A DNA stretch of 64,000 bases from Hydrogenophaga sp. RAC07. GTDB taxonomy: Bacteria; Pseudomonadota; Gammaproteobacteria; Burkholderiales; Burkholderiaceae_C. Below the pieces are notes generated by a model. It was not told the origin of the DNA. It ran no database searches and was given only the letters and a program-made list of their open reading frames with translations. Made by a program: the position numbers and the translations under genes. This document shows positions 1 to 8,784 of the stretch, piece by piece (positions within the stretch are counted from its first letter, which is position 1; each line of letters opens with the position of its first letter). Where the stretch lies: NCBI RefSeq assembly GCF_001713375.1, contig NZ_CP016449.1, positions 1,798,001 through 1,862,000 of the forward strand. Reading direction: 5' to 3'.

Positions 1-273
1 CGCATGATCAACGCCATCGAACACCAGACGGCGCCGTTCGAGAACGAGGTTTACGAGCCCATCGCCGGCGTGATCCACATCGGCTCCTGGCGCGCCCGGG
101 CGGAAGAGCAGGCCATGCGCTCCGAACTGCTCATCAACACCTACCCCGACCCGGTGGGCCTGGTGCTGGGCATTGACCCGGACACCGTGGTGGCCGAAGA
201 GATTCCCTCCATCTCGCGCCACACCGAGATCACCGAAGCCGAGGAGACCCCGGGCGACCAGGTCACGTCGTGA
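1..273 (+). CDS. 3' end of an unrecognised gene
   Basis: The reading frame is open from the first base to the TGA at 271-273, so this is probably the C-terminal part of a gene that starts before the window. An ATG at 4 could also be the true start of an 89-residue protein, but no ribosome-binding site can be seen because the upstream DNA is missing. The peptide is acidic toward its end and has no signal peptide, membrane segment or motif I recognise. It ends 27 bases before the patatin-like gene on the same strand, so the two could be co-transcribed. No function is assigned. Confidence 0.55.
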   Translation, partial: RMINAIEHQTAPFENEVYEPIAGVIHIGSWRARAEEQAMRSELLINTYPDPVGLVLGIDPDTVVAEEIPSISRHTEITEAEETPGDQVTS

Positions 274-300
274 AGGCTGGCTGCGACACAATCGCAGCCC

Positions 301-1374
301 ATGAAAGCCCTCCGTCTTTACGCCGGCCCCCGCGCCCGGCAACACATCGCGCAACACGGCCTGCGCCCGCAGGACGTGGGTGTGATCCCCGCAGCCGCCG
401 GCGGACCCAAAGGCCTGATCCTGGGACCACTGGACCGTTTCCTGTTTGGCCAGTGGTTGCCGCAAAGTGCGCAGCCCGTGCACCTGGTGGGTGCCTCCAT
501 CGGCGCCTGGCGCATGGCCACGGCCTGCCTTGAGACGCCTGCGGTCGCCTTTGAAAGGCTGGAGCGCGACTACATCGCCCAGCACTACGCCTTGCCCCCC
601 GGCCAGAAGCGCCCCACGCCCGAGCAGGTCAGCGAGCAGTTCGCGGGCAACCTGCAGCTCTTCTACGGCGGTCGCATGGCCGAGGTGCTCAGGCACCCGC
701 GATACCGCTTGCACATCGTCACATCGCGCGGGCGCCACTTGCTGGGGCGCGATGGCCGCGTGCGCACGCCCCTGGGCTACCTGGGCGCCTTTGCCGCCAA
801 CGCGCTGCACCGCAAGGCACTGGGTGCGTGGCTCGAACGCGTGGTGTTCTCCACCGCGCCCGATCTGCCGTTCGGCACCGACGATTTCCGCACCCGCCAG
901 GTCCCGCTGAGTGAAGCCAACTTCATGGACGCACTGCAGGCCAGCTGCTCCATTCCGTTTGTGCTGCGCCCGGTGCACGGCATTGCCGGCGCGCCCCCGG
1001 GCGCCTACTGGGACGGCGGCATCACCGACTACCACCTGCACCTGCGCTACCAGCCGCCCGCCACCGCGCCCATCGTGCTGTACCCGCATTTCCAGCAAGC
1101 GGTGGTGCCGGGCTGGCTCGACAAGGCCTGGAAGGGCCGGCACCGCAGCAGCGCGGCGCTGGACAACATGCTGGTGCTCGCGCCCGATCCCGCCTGGGTG
1201 AAGACCTTGCCCAACGCCCGCTTGCCGGACCGCCAGGACTTCACCCGCTATGGCCCCGACCTGGCCGGGCGCATGAAGGCGTGGAACGGTGCGACCGCGG
1301 CCAGCCAGCAGCTGTCCGACGAGTTCGCGCAGTGGCTGCGGCAGCCCGACCCGGCCCGGTTGCAACCGCTGTGA
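301..1374 (+). CDS. patatin-like phospholipase family protein
   Basis: Predicted serine acyl hydrolase of the patatin family, a probable lipid acyl hydrolase; no signal peptide, so probably cytoplasmic. The family's catalytic dyad is visible: the nucleophile elbow GASIG with Ser66 and the Asp of a DGG motif at Asp238. The glycine-rich oxyanion-hole region lies near residues 34-40 (AAGGPKG). Length is 357 residues, typical for bacterial single-domain patatins. The ATG at 301 has no obvious Shine-Dalgarno sequence; a CACAAT hexamer just upstream could be a -10 element giving a very short leader. The natural substrate cannot be told from the sequence. Confidence 0.85.
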   Translation: MKALRLYAGPRARQHIAQHGLRPQDVGVIPAAAGGPKGLILGPLDRFLFGQWLPQSAQPVHLVGASIGAWRMATACLETPAVAFERLERDYIAQHYALPPGQKRPTPEQVSEQFAGNLQLFYGGRMAEVLRHPRYRLHIVTSRGRHLLGRDGRVRTPLGYLGAFAANALHRKALGAWLERVVFSTAPDLPFGTDDFRTRQVPLSEANFMDALQASCSIPFVLRPVHGIAGAPPGAYWDGGITDYHLHLRYQPPATAPIVLYPHFQQAVVPGWLDKAWKGRHRSSAALDNMLVLAPDPAWVKTLPNARLPDRQDFTRYGPDLAGRMKAWNGATAASQQLSDEFAQWLRQPDPARLQPL

Positions 1375-1391
1375 AGGGGGCGGGGCAGGGG

Positions 1392-1397
1392 GATAAT
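1392..1397 (+). promoter_or_regulatory. -10-like element immediately upstream of trhO
   Basis: GATAAT lies 7 bases before the trhO ATG at 1405. If it is a sigma-70 -10 box, transcription would start at or within a few bases of the start codon, giving a leaderless or near-leaderless mRNA. No good -35 box is visible. The same arrangement occurs before pilZ and the DUF4124 gene in this window. Confidence 0.35.
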
Positions 1398-1404
1398 TGC
1401 GGCC

Positions 1405-2376
1405 ATGTCCGCCGAGCCTTCCGTCCCCATGTACCTCACCGCCGCCCTCTACCAGTTTGTCGATCTGCCCGACTTCGCCGACCTGTGCGCACCGCTGCAG
1501 GCGTGCTGCGAGTCGAATGGCGTGAAAGGCACGCTGCTGATCGCGCGCGAAGGCATCAACGGCACCATCGCCGGGCCAGAAGCGGGTGTGCGCGCCGTGC
1601 TGGCGCACCTGCGGGCCGATGCGCGTCTGGCCCGCCTGCCCCACAAGGAATCGTGGAGCGATCACCCACCGTTTCACCGCATGAAGGTGCGGCTCAAGAA
1701 CGAGATCGTCACCCTGCGCGTGCCCGGTCTGGACCCGAACAAGACCGTGGGCCAATACGTGAAACCGCAAGACTGGAACGCCTTGCTGGCCGACCCGGAC
1801 GTGCTGGTGATCGACACCCGCAACGACTACGAGGTGGCCATTGGCACCTTTGCCGGCGCGGTCAACCCGAACATCAAGACCTTCACCGAACTGCCTGCCT
1901 GGCTGGACGCGCAGCCGGCTTTGCAGGATGGCAAGAAGCCCAAGGTGGCGATGTTCTGCACCGGCGGCATCCGCTGCGAAAAATCCACCGCGCTCATGAA
2001 GATGCGTGGCTTCGACGAGGTCTACCACCTTGAAGGCGGCATCCTCAAGTACCTCGAAGAGATTGCGCCGGAGCAAAGCACCTGGCAGGGCGACTGTTTC
2101 GTGTTTGACGAGCGTGTGAGCGTGGGCCACGGTTTGCAGCCCGGGCCCCACGAGCTGTGCCGCTCGTGCCGCTGGCCGCTGAGTGCCGCGGAGAAGGCAT
2201 CACCGCACTACGTCAAAGGCGTGAGCTGCCCCCATTGCCACGACCAGCGCAGCGAGCAGGAAAAAGACCGACTCGCCGAGCGCCAGCGGCAGGTGGAGTT
2301 GGCCGAGTCACGCGGGCAGCTGCACGTGGGCGCGCGCCAGGTCCGACCCGTCGACGGTCCGCAAGAGCCGGCTTAG
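1405..2376 (+). CDS. trhO: tRNA uridine(34) hydroxylase TrhO (rhodanese family, YceA)
   Basis: TrhO hydroxylates uridine 34 of certain tRNAs, giving the precursor of 5-carboxymethoxyuridine or 5-methoxyuridine at the wobble position. The protein has the N-terminal acylphosphatase-like domain (about residues 10-100), the rhodanese domain (about 115-230) with the active-site loop CTGGIRC starting at Cys185, and a C-terminal Cys-rich segment (CRSC and CPHC). Length is 323 residues, slightly short of the E. coli protein. The start ATG is preceded by GATAAT 7 bases upstream. Its last 69 bases overlap the 3' end of the convergent GNAT gene, which is a large overlap. Confidence 0.92.
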   Translation: MSAEPSVPMYLTAALYQFVDLPDFADLCAPLQACCESNGVKGTLLIAREGINGTIAGPEAGVRAVLAHLRADARLARLPHKESWSDHPPFHRMKVRLKNEIVTLRVPGLDPNKTVGQYVKPQDWNALLADPDVLVIDTRNDYEVAIGTFAGAVNPNIKTFTELPAWLDAQPALQDGKKPKVAMFCTGGIRCEKSTALMKMRGFDEVYHLEGGILKYLEEIAPEQSTWQGDCFVFDERVSVGHGLQPGPHELCRSCRWPLSAAEKASPHYVKGVSCPHCHDQRSEQEKDRLAERQRQVELAESRGQLHVGARQVRPVDGPQEPA

Positions 2377-2874
2377 CTCCAGGCAGTCCACCGTTCCCCG
2401 GCGCAGGCGGGCCGGCTCGGCCCAACCCGCGGCCCGGAAGCCTGCGCGCCGCAGCAGGTGCAGGGACACCAGGTTGTCGATGGCCACCTGGGCGACCAGT
2501 TTGGGTGCACCCAACTGTCCCGCCTCCCGGATCAGCTCTTTCACCAGCCGGGTCGCCACGCCGCGCCTCCAGTGCAGCCGGTCGGTCTGGTAGTCCAGCA
2601 GTGCGTGCGTCTCGCTGCCAGCGCCGTGCACCGTCAGGCTGCCCTTGGCAAGCCAGCCTGCCTCGCCGCTGGCGACCACCACCCGGGTGAGCACCGCGCC
2701 TCCCGGCTGTTCTTCCCTGAGTCTGTCGAACGCCCGCGCGATGCCCGCCTGGGTGTAGTGGGCGCTGTGTCTGGGTTCGTTGAACGCTTCAAAAGCCTGG
2801 CGGTTGGCACGTTCAAAGTTGGCCAGCGCCGCGCGGTCGGCCGCGCCCACGGGTCGGGTTTCGAGCGTGCCCAT
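2308..2874 (-). CDS. GNAT family N-acetyltransferase
   Basis: 188-residue protein with a GNAT fold pattern: an acetyl-CoA binding segment [13 protein letters not shown] near the middle, followed by [13 protein letters not shown], the usual beta5-alpha4 region. The acceptor substrate is unknown. The ATG at 2874 is chosen because it overlaps the TGA of the upstream regulator fragment (TGATG), a translational-coupling arrangement, and the family homology begins right after it ([11 protein letters not shown]). The 3' end overlaps trhO convergently by 69 bases. Confidence 0.82.
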   Translation of the reverse strand: MGTLETRPVGAADRAALANFERANRQAFEAFNEPRHSAHYTQAGIARAFDRLREEQPGGAVLTRVVVASGEAGWLAKGSLTVHGAGSETHALLDYQTDRLHWRRGVATRLVKELIREAGQLGAPKLVAQVAIDNLVSLHLLRRAGFRAAGWAEPARLRRGTVDCLELSRLLRTVDGSDLARAHVQLPA

Positions 2875-3787
2875 CAGACCGGCATCGGCAGGTGGGTGGC
2901 GTAGTGTCCGCCGCGGATGCCCTGCGCCTCCGCCACCTCGTGCGACAGCAATTCGGAGGCCGTGCCCACGCGGGCGGTTTCCCGGTGCTGCGCCAGCGCC
3001 CAGTAGGGCTTGTGGATCAGCATCGAGCGGAGGTAGCGGCCTTCCAGCGTGCACTCGACCCACTGACCGGCGGGTGCCAGATGGCCCAGAGACGGATTGC
3101 GGCCATCGATCAAGGTGAGCCAGGTGTGGCCCAGCAGCAGGATGCTGGCCATGACGGTGTCGCGGGCCAGTCGCCGCGTCTGCTCAAAATGTGCGAGAGC
3201 CTTGCCTGCATTGCCTTGCGCGTACTCGAGCATGCCTTGTGCCGCCAACGCGGTGCACTGGCGCAGCGGCTGGCCACCATGCTCCTGCCTCGCCTGCAAG
3301 CGCTGCACAATGGCCTGAGCCGCGCCGCGGCTGTTCGCCACCAATGCGACCTGCAGCACGAACAGCCAGTGGTCTTCAGGCCACCAGAGGGCCAAATCCG
3401 CGAGATCGGCCATGGCCTGTTCGGCCAGAGTCAAGGCCGATCTGGCGTCGCCCTGCAGGTGCAACTGCCGCGCTCGCAACCAGCGCCACACCGCCATGCC
3501 GAGTGGCGTCTGGCGCTCGTCACCCAGGGCAAGGCCTGCGACGCAGGCCTCCAGCCCGGTCTGGTCGCCACACCGGGCCAGAAAGGTGCCCCACTGGAGT
3601 CGGGCATGCAGGCGGGCCAGCGGGGCGCCCGCCTGATCGGCCGTCCGCACAGCCGCTTCAAGATGGCTGCGGCACGCATCGAATCCCCCGCGAGCACAGG
3701 CCTGCAGACCGCAAAAAATCCGGACCCACGCCCCCATGGGGGTCATGCCCAGCAGCCGGGAGACTTCCAACGCCTCGGCGTGGCCAT
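2874..3787 (-). pseudogene. 5'-truncated TPR region of a large transcriptional activator
   Basis: The frame encodes about 300 residues of helical, Ala/Leu/Arg-rich repeats resembling the C-terminal TPR-like half of large LuxR- or SARP-type ATPase activators. It has no P-loop, no DNA-binding domain and no credible start: the only early initiator is a TTG at 3770, and repeat-like sequence continues upstream of it to about 3787. At 3785-3790 it meets, in another frame, the conserved part of the neighbouring gene. I read this as a deletion that removed the N-terminal regulator domains and the end of the upstream gene. It could still be translated as an isolated TPR protein. Confidence 0.6.
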
Positions 3788-4192
3788 CATCTTCAGGGAA
3801 TCGGCCGCCAGCGCCAGGGTCTTGATCTGCGTGCGGTTGTAGTCGATCGGGCTCTCCACATTGGCGTTGACGATCTGCATCTTGGCGCGCAGGGGCTGCA
3901 GTTTGAGCTCCTGTTCCAGCCGGACCGTGGCGTAGGCGGTGGCGGCCTTGTCGACATCAACGCCCACTTCCTGGACCTTCTTCAACAGGTCCTTGGGGTC
4001 CAGGCCCATGTTGATGAGTTCCTGCACCGTCATCTCCAGGCTGCGCTTCATGGAGATGAAGGAGTTGAGCGTTTCCTGCGCGGCGTCGATGGGGGTCTGT
4101 GCAGCCGAGATGGCCAGCAGGTTGTCCATGACAGCGGGTTCGACGATGCTGCCCAGCACAAGGGAGGGCGAGTAGGGAATGGTGGTCGACAT
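3743..4192 (-). CDS. hypothetical protein with frameshifted, truncated C-terminus
   Basis: 149-residue reading frame with a good start: AGGAG 5 bases before the ATG at 4192. The first 135 residues look like a coherent protein (N-terminus MSTTIPYSPSLVLGSIV, then a helical region rich in Glu/Lys and a segment ESPIDYNRTQIK). From memory this resembles the N-terminal part of a longer uncharacterised bacterial family. After Met135 the last 14 residues (MATPRRWKSPGCWA) have the composition of out-of-frame DNA, namely the TPR regulator read in another frame. This supports a deletion junction at about 3785-3790. Function unknown. Confidence 0.6.
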   Translation of the reverse strand: MSTTIPYSPSLVLGSIVEPAVMDNLLAISAAQTPIDAAQETLNSFISMKRSLEMTVQELINMGLDPKDLLKKVQEVGVDVDKAATAYATVRLEQELKLQPLRAKMQIVNANVESPIDYNRTQIKTLALAADSLKMMATPRRWKSPGCWA

Positions 4193-4231
4193 GGGGACTC
4201 CTGAATGACGGGGGGGAGGTTGGGGTGAGGG

Positions 4232-4489
4232 TCAGAACTTGCTGCCCATGGCCGCCTGCGGCGCATCACCGGCGTGCAGCGTGGCCCGGCAGGAGGCCAG
4301 TTGCGCGCCGTTGTGCGCACCCAGCTTGCGGCGCAGGTTGTCGCGATGCGTGTTCACGGTGTAGGGGCTGATGTTGAGTTCACGGGCGATCTGTTTGGAG
4401 GTGAATCCGCGCGCGATGAAGTCGAGGATTTCGCTCTCGCGCGCGGTCAATGGGGTGTCGGAAGCGTGGAACACATTGGAGAGAGTCAT
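4232..4489 (-). CDS. HTH-only LuxR/GerE-type DNA-binding protein
   Basis: 85-residue protein consisting almost only of a GerE/LuxR helix-turn-helix: the signature LTARESEILDFIARG at about residues 14-28, then SKQIARELNISPYTV and NTHRDNLRRKL. No receiver, autoinducer-binding or ATPase domain is present. The ATG at 4489 is preferred because AGGG lies 6 bases upstream; a longer start at 4537 would add 16 unconserved residues. It sits just upstream of the truncated gene on the same strand and may have regulated that locus. It could be a stand-alone regulator or the last remnant of a larger one. Confidence 0.75.
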   Translation of the reverse strand: MTLSNVFHASDTPLTARESEILDFIARGFTSKQIARELNISPYTVNTHRDNLRRKLGAHNGAQLASCRATLHAGDAPQAAMGSKF

Positions 4490-4801
4490 GGGCATCCCTG
4501 GTTGAAAGTGGTCTGGGCTGAAGCTCACGCGACCCATCCGGGAGACCTTCCGTGCGGAGGTTGATTCCGGTCGTTGGAGGCAGCAAATTCAGTGGGGCCA
4601 GTCTGGTGGAATCACCCGTTGGAGGATTGATGAACGGGTTATGAAACGCTCATGAATCGATGACTGCAGACGTGAACCAAAAGGGAGCGCACGCGCGGTT
4701 CGAAAAGGGGCTTTCCAAACGCCGACGGCCCCGGACGCTTGGTGCGTCCGGGGCCGGAAAAAGACCCGAAGAAAGGGGTGCGAGGCCCGTGGGGCCCGGG
4801 C
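4490..4801. other. intergenic region between the luxR-type gene and the alcohol dehydrogenase
   Basis: About 310 bases without a credible gene. The right part holds the 12-bp hairpin described separately, and the left part is the upstream region of the HTH gene, where no convincing -35/-10 pair could be picked. No RNA gene is recognised. Confidence 0.5.
4727..4755 (-). terminator. hairpin terminator downstream of the iron alcohol dehydrogenase
   Basis: Perfect 12-bp inverted repeat GGCCCCGGACGC with a 5-base loop, 47 bases past the dehydrogenase stop codon. On the minus strand it is followed by GTCGGCGTTT, so the U tract is weak; it may be a modest terminator or an mRNA 3'-end stabiliser. 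Confidence 0.55.
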
Positions 4802-5938
4802 TTACAAGGCGGCCTGCAGCATCGCGCGGTAGTCCTCGGCGCTGGCCAGGCGGGGGTTGGTCTTGTGGCAGTGGTCGGCCATCGCGCCTTCAATGACCTT
4901 GTCGAACAGGTCGGGCGTCACACCCATGGCGGCCAGGCCGGTGGGCAGGCCCAGCCGGGCGTTCATGTCGGTCACGGCTTCGGCCACATCACTCCCGCTG
5001 CCCAGTCCCATGGCGTGGGCCATGCGCTGCAGGCGCTTGTCCTTCTTCATCGACTCGGCCTCGGCGTTGAAGCGGATCACGGCGGGCAGGAACACCGCGT
5101 TGAGCGTGCCGTGGTGCAGGCGCGGGTTGACGCCGCCCAGGCTGTGGCTGAGCGAATGCACGCAGCCCAGGCCCTTTTGAAACGCCATGGCGCCCTGCAT
5201 GCTGGCGCTCATCATGTTCAGGCGCGCGTCGCGGTCCTGGCCGTCTTTGGTGGCGCGCTCGATGTGCGCCCAGCCACGCGCCAGGCCATCGAGACCAATG
5301 CCGTCGGCCGGTGGGTTGAACGGCGGCGCCATGAAGGTTTCCATGCAGTGGGCGATGGCGTCCATGCCGGTGGCCGCGGTGAGCATGGGCGGCAGGCCGA
5401 GCGTGAGTTCGGGGTCGAGCAGGGCGGTTTTCGGCACGAGGTGCCAGCTGTGGAAACCGAGCTTGCGGCCGTCGTCCACGATCACGATGGCACCGCGTGC
5501 CACCTCGCTGCCGGTGCCCGCCGTCGTGGGCACGGCAATCAGCGGAGGGACCCGGTCGGTGATCTTGAGAGAGCCGCCTTCGATGGTGGCGTAGGTCTTG
5601 AGCGGGCCTTCGTGGGTGCAGGCAATCGCCACACCTTTGGCGCAGTCGATGGCGCTGCCGCCACCCAGGGCGATGAGCCCGTCACAACCCTGCGACTGGT
5701 ACACCGCCACGGCAGCGCGCACGGCCGCCTCGGTCGGGTTCGACGGCGTCTGGTCGAACACCGCGGGCTGCAAGCCGGGCAGGGCGGCGGTGGCCTTGTC
5801 CAGCAGGCCGGCGGCCTTCACGCCGGCGTCGGTCACGATGAGCGGGCGGCGAATGCCCACGCGCTCGCACTCGGCCTGCAACTGCGAGAGCACACCGAAG
5901 TCGATCAGGATGTTGGTGATGTAGAGGATCTGGGCCAA
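4802..5938 (-). CDS. iron-containing (group III) alcohol dehydrogenase
   Basis: 378-residue NAD(P)-dependent metal alcohol dehydrogenase. It shows the nucleotide-binding glycine motif GGGSAIDCAKG, the TTAGTGSE segment, and the metal-site pattern of Asp and His residues in MDAIAHCME, HSLSHSLGG and RLHHGTLN. The start is a TTG at 5938 with GGAG 6 bases upstream and a conserved beginning (AQILYITNILIDFG); the longer frame from 5998 lacks this. The substrate alcohol or aldehyde is unknown. It is transcribed divergently from an esterase gene, and the shared region contains a GGTGGA-N8-TCCACC inverted repeat. Confidence 0.9.
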   Translation of the reverse strand: MAQILYITNILIDFGVLSQLQAECERVGIRRPLIVTDAGVKAAGLLDKATAALPGLQPAVFDQTPSNPTEAAVRAAVAVYQSQGCDGLIALGGGSAIDCAKGVAIACTHEGPLKTYATIEGGSLKITDRVPPLIAVPTTAGTGSEVARGAIVIVDDGRKLGFHSWHLVPKTALLDPELTLGLPPMLTAATGMDAIAHCMETFMAPPFNPPADGIGLDGLARGWAHIERATKDGQDRDARLNMMSASMQGAMAFQKGLGCVHSLSHSLGGVNPRLHHGTLNAVFLPAVIRFNAEAESMKKDKRLQRMAHAMGLGSGSDVAEAVTDMNARLGLPTGLAAMGVTPDLFDKVIEGAMADHCHKTNPRLASAEDYRAMLQAAL

Positions 5939-5979
5939 GGCGGTCTCCGGTGCGTGTTGTGGGGGCTGGAAAACTATAC

Positions 5980-5999
5980 GGTGGACACCGCATTCCACC
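5980..5999. promoter_or_regulatory. inverted repeat in the divergent dehydrogenase/esterase promoter region
   Basis: GGTGGA and TCCACC are separated by 8 bases. On the minus strand a TATAGT hexamer lies directly downstream (plus-strand 5973-5978), so the repeat would fall in the spacer upstream of a -10 box, where a repressor or MerR-type activator could act. No binding protein is identified. Confidence 0.3.
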
Positions 6000-6091
6000 T
6001 ATGGCGACAACCCGTGCGCCGTCACCCACAAGACAGCTCTCCATGACCGTGGTGTGCGGACCGGTCCCGAGGACCGCGACAATCCACAACC

Positions 6092-7075
6092 ATGTCCCAC
6101 CAACCCGATCCCCGCTCGCTGCTCACGCCCGCCATGCGCCACGTGCTGGAGCGCATCGCACGCGCCGGGCATGTGCCGCTGCACGCGCTCACGCCGGCCC
6201 AGGCTAAGCTGGCCTACGAGGCCGGTGCCGGTGTGCTGGAGATTCCCTCGCACAAACTGGCACGGGTGGAAGACCTGCGTTTCACGGCGCGTGATGGTGC
6301 CGGGTTGAGCGCGCAGCTGTTCGCACCGGCCAGCGACACGGCGTTGCCGGTGCTGCTGTACTTTCATGGCGGCGGTTTCACCGTGGGCAGCGTGGCCACC
6401 CATGCCGCCTTGTGCCGGCACCTGGCGCACCTCGCGCACTGCGCGGTGGTGTCGGTGGACTACCGGCTGGCGCCCGAATGGACATTTCCGACCGCGGTGT
6501 TTGACGCCTGGGACAGCCTGCTGGGCTTGCGGGCCCAGTGCAGCGCACTTGGGCTGGATGCGAACCGCATTGCGGTGGGTGGTGACAGCGCCGGCGGCAC
6601 GCTGGCCGCGGTAACGGCGATTGCCGCGCGCGATGCGGGTGTGCCGCTGGCGCTGCAGCTGCTTTTCTACCCCGGTTGTGTTGGCCATCAGGACACCGCC
6701 TCGCACAAGACCTATGCCCACGGCTTCCTGCTGGAGGAGCCACACATCGGCTACTTCTTCGGCCACTACCTGCGCAGCGCGGCCGACCGCGACGACTGGC
6801 GCTTTGCACCGCTGGATGGCGTGGACGAGCAGGGACACGTGCGCGAGCTCGACGACGTGGCGCCGGCCTGGATCGGCCTGGCCGAATGCGACCCGCTGGT
6901 CGACGAGGGTGTGATGTACGCCGACCGTTTGCGGCACGCCGGTGTTCCGGTGGACATCGAGATCTACGCCGGTGTGGTGCACGGCTTCATCAACTTTGGT
7001 CGGGCCATTCCCCAGGCGCTGACCGCCCACAACGACGCTGCGCGCGCGCTGCGCCACGCGTTCACAGAGAACTGA
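6092..7075 (+). CDS. alpha/beta hydrolase, hormone-sensitive-lipase family esterase
   Basis: 327-residue cytoplasmic carboxylesterase. The HSL-family oxyanion motif HGGGF, the nucleophile elbow GDSAGG, the acid in ECDPLVDEG and the catalytic His in VVHGFINFG are all present and in the usual order. Such enzymes hydrolyse short acyl esters; the physiological substrate is not evident. It is followed after one base (TGA C ATG) by the thioesterase-acetyltransferase fusion, so the two are probably translated from one mRNA. Acyl-ester and acyl-CoA chemistry side by side suggests a shared catabolic context, together with the divergent alcohol dehydrogenase. Confidence 0.92.
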   Translation: MSHQPDPRSLLTPAMRHVLERIARAGHVPLHALTPAQAKLAYEAGAGVLEIPSHKLARVEDLRFTARDGAGLSAQLFAPASDTALPVLLYFHGGGFTVGSVATHAALCRHLAHLAHCAVVSVDYRLAPEWTFPTAVFDAWDSLLGLRAQCSALGLDANRIAVGGDSAGGTLAAVTAIAARDAGVPLALQLLFYPGCVGHQDTASHKTYAHGFLLEEPHIGYFFGHYLRSAADRDDWRFAPLDGVDEQGHVRELDDVAPAWIGLAECDPLVDEGVMYADRLRHAGVPVDIEIYAGVVHGFINFGRAIPQALTAHNDAARALRHAFTEN

Positions 7076-7076
7076 C

Positions 7077-7940
7077 ATGACCTTGAAACGCTCCGACTTC
7101 CGCTTCTTTCACCGCCTGCGCGTGCGCTGGGCCGAGGTGGACATGCAGAAGATCGTCTTCAACGCGCATTACCTGATGTACTTCGACACCGCCATCACCG
7201 ACTACTGGCGCGCGTTGGGCCTGCCGTACCAGGAAAGCATGGCGCAGCTCGGCGGCGACCTGTATGTGGTGAAGGCCACGGTGGAGTTCCACGCCTCGGC
7301 GCGGGCGGACGACCAGATCGAGGTGGCCATGAAGTGCAGCCGCATCGGCAACTCGTCCATCACCTTCACCGGCGCGATCTTTCGGGGTGACGAACACCTG
7401 ATCAGCAGCGAGATCGTCTACGTGTTTGCCGATCCGGCCACACAAACCTCGCGCCCGGTGCCCGCAGCGCTGCGCAACATCCTGACAGGCTACGAGGCGG
7501 GTCAGGCCGTGACCGAGGTGCGCGTGGGCCCCTGGAGCGAACTGGGGCCGGACGCCCAGCGCCTGCGCACCGCGGTGTTTGTGGAAGAGCAGCGCATTCC
7601 GAAAGAACTGGAGTGGGACACCGCCGACACCACGGCCGTGCACGCCGTGGCCTACAACCGCCTGGGCCGCCCGCTGGCCACCGGCCGGCTGCTGCCGTAC
7701 GAGCCCGGCAGTTCCAAGGTGGGGCGCATGGCGGTGGACCGCACCGTGCGCGGTGGGCGCCTGGGGCGCGATGTGTTGTACGCGCTGATGGACGCCGCCC
7801 GCGAACGCGGTGACGCCGAGGTCGTGCTGCACGCGCAGCGCAGCGCCGAAGGCTTCTACGACCGGCTGGGTTTCACCGTGCTGGGCGAGCCGTTCGAAGA
7901 AGCCGGCATCCCGCACGTGACCATGTTCAAACGCCTCTGA
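7077..7940 (+). CDS. YbgC-type acyl-CoA thioesterase fused to a GNAT acetyltransferase
   Basis: 287-residue two-domain protein. Residues 1-140 are a hotdog-fold thioesterase of the YbgC/FadM type, with the WAEVDMQKIVFNAHY segment carrying the catalytic Asp region and the typical YLMYFDTA helix. Residues 145-287 are an ElaA-like GNAT domain (RTAVFVEEQRIPKEL, then the acetyl-CoA loop RGGRLGRDVLYALM and the C-terminal FYDRLGF). Both domains look complete, so this is a real fusion and not a frameshift artefact. It would couple acyl-CoA hydrolysis with acyl transfer on an unknown substrate. It starts one base after the esterase stop codon. Confidence 0.88.
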   Translation: MTLKRSDFRFFHRLRVRWAEVDMQKIVFNAHYLMYFDTAITDYWRALGLPYQESMAQLGGDLYVVKATVEFHASARADDQIEVAMKCSRIGNSSITFTGAIFRGDEHLISSEIVYVFADPATQTSRPVPAALRNILTGYEAGQAVTEVRVGPWSELGPDAQRLRTAVFVEEQRIPKELEWDTADTTAVHAVAYNRLGRPLATGRLLPYEPGSSKVGRMAVDRTVRGGRLGRDVLYALMDAARERGDAEVVLHAQRSAEGFYDRLGFTVLGEPFEEAGIPHVTMFKRL

Positions 7941-7943
7941 GGT

Positions 7944-8771
7944 TCACCACACCAGGGTCTCGACGCGGGCGCGTTCGGGCGCCAGGCCGGACACCAGCGC
8001 GGCCGGATCGTGCGTCCATTCGTGCATGGTCACGGCAAAGCCTTGCGCGGCGGCGCGCACGCTGACCACCTGGCTGGTGCGTGTGCCGTAGGCGCGGTCC
8101 GCCATGCGCACGAAGGGGCTGGACAGCGCCCGCTCCAGATCGACCGGCACGCCGGTGTGCGGCAGGTCGGGCTCGGGCACGGGCTGGTCGTGGACCAGGG
8201 CGCGCGACAAGGGTGAAAGCCAGTCCGAGCTGCTGGACAGCGATTCGCCGACCGCCGCCTTGAGCCGTTGCGTCTTGGGCCATGGCGTGTCCAGGCTCGC
8301 ATTGGACAGGCCGTGGATGCCGGCGCCCAGTGGTCGCTGGTGCAGCACGCTGGCCGAGGTGCTGTGCGGTGCCTCGGGGTCGCGGTTGCCCAGCCAGTGC
8401 CAGGCACCGGCATGAAAGTCGCCCACCACCAGATTGAACGCGCCGTACTCGGCCGGGGCGATGCCGGCGCCAAACCGCTTGGCGTCACCGTCGCTTTGCA
8501 GCCAGCGCGTGACCAGTTCGCCGCGGCTGCGTGCAGCGGGTTCCTGCGTCGGCTGTCGCACGTTGGTCAACATGGCCACGCGGCCTCGCGGGCTGAGGCC
8601 GAGCCAGGTGCCGCGGTCGCGCAGGTCGCGCCCGCCGAGCACCTCGGTACCGTCGTCCAGCCGCCAGCGGTGCAGCGGCGCGGTGGGCCGATCAAAAAAC
8701 TCGTCGCGATTGGCAGCAATCAGCAACGGGCAGGCCGGATCGGCGTTCAGCGCAAAGGCAATCAGGCACAT
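7944..8771 (-). CDS. NRDE family protein (TANGO2-like)
   Basis: 275-residue protein beginning MCLIAFALN and carrying the AANRDEFFDRP motif that names the family (NRDE, the bacterial counterpart of TANGO2). An N-terminal Cys2, which could become the first residue after Met removal, is typical. The biochemical role is unsettled; TANGO2 homologues have been linked to haem handling. The ATG at 8771 is chosen because family similarity starts exactly there; the longer frame is antisense-like sequence of ygfZ. It ends 4 bases from the convergent fusion gene and lies just downstream of ygfZ. Confidence 0.88.
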   Translation of the reverse strand: MCLIAFALNADPACPLLIAANRDEFFDRPTAPLHRWRLDDGTEVLGGRDLRDRGTWLGLSPRGRVAMLTNVRQPTQEPAARSRGELVTRWLQSDGDAKRFGAGIAPAEYGAFNLVVGDFHAGAWHWLGNRDPEAPHSTSASVLHQRPLGAGIHGLSNASLDTPWPKTQRLKAAVGESLSSSSDWLSPLSRALVHDQPVPEPDLPHTGVPVDLERALSSPFVRMADRAYGTRTSQVVSVRAAAQGFAVTMHEWTHDPAALVSGLAPERARVETLVW

Positions 8772-8784
8772 GGCCAGGCCCTGG

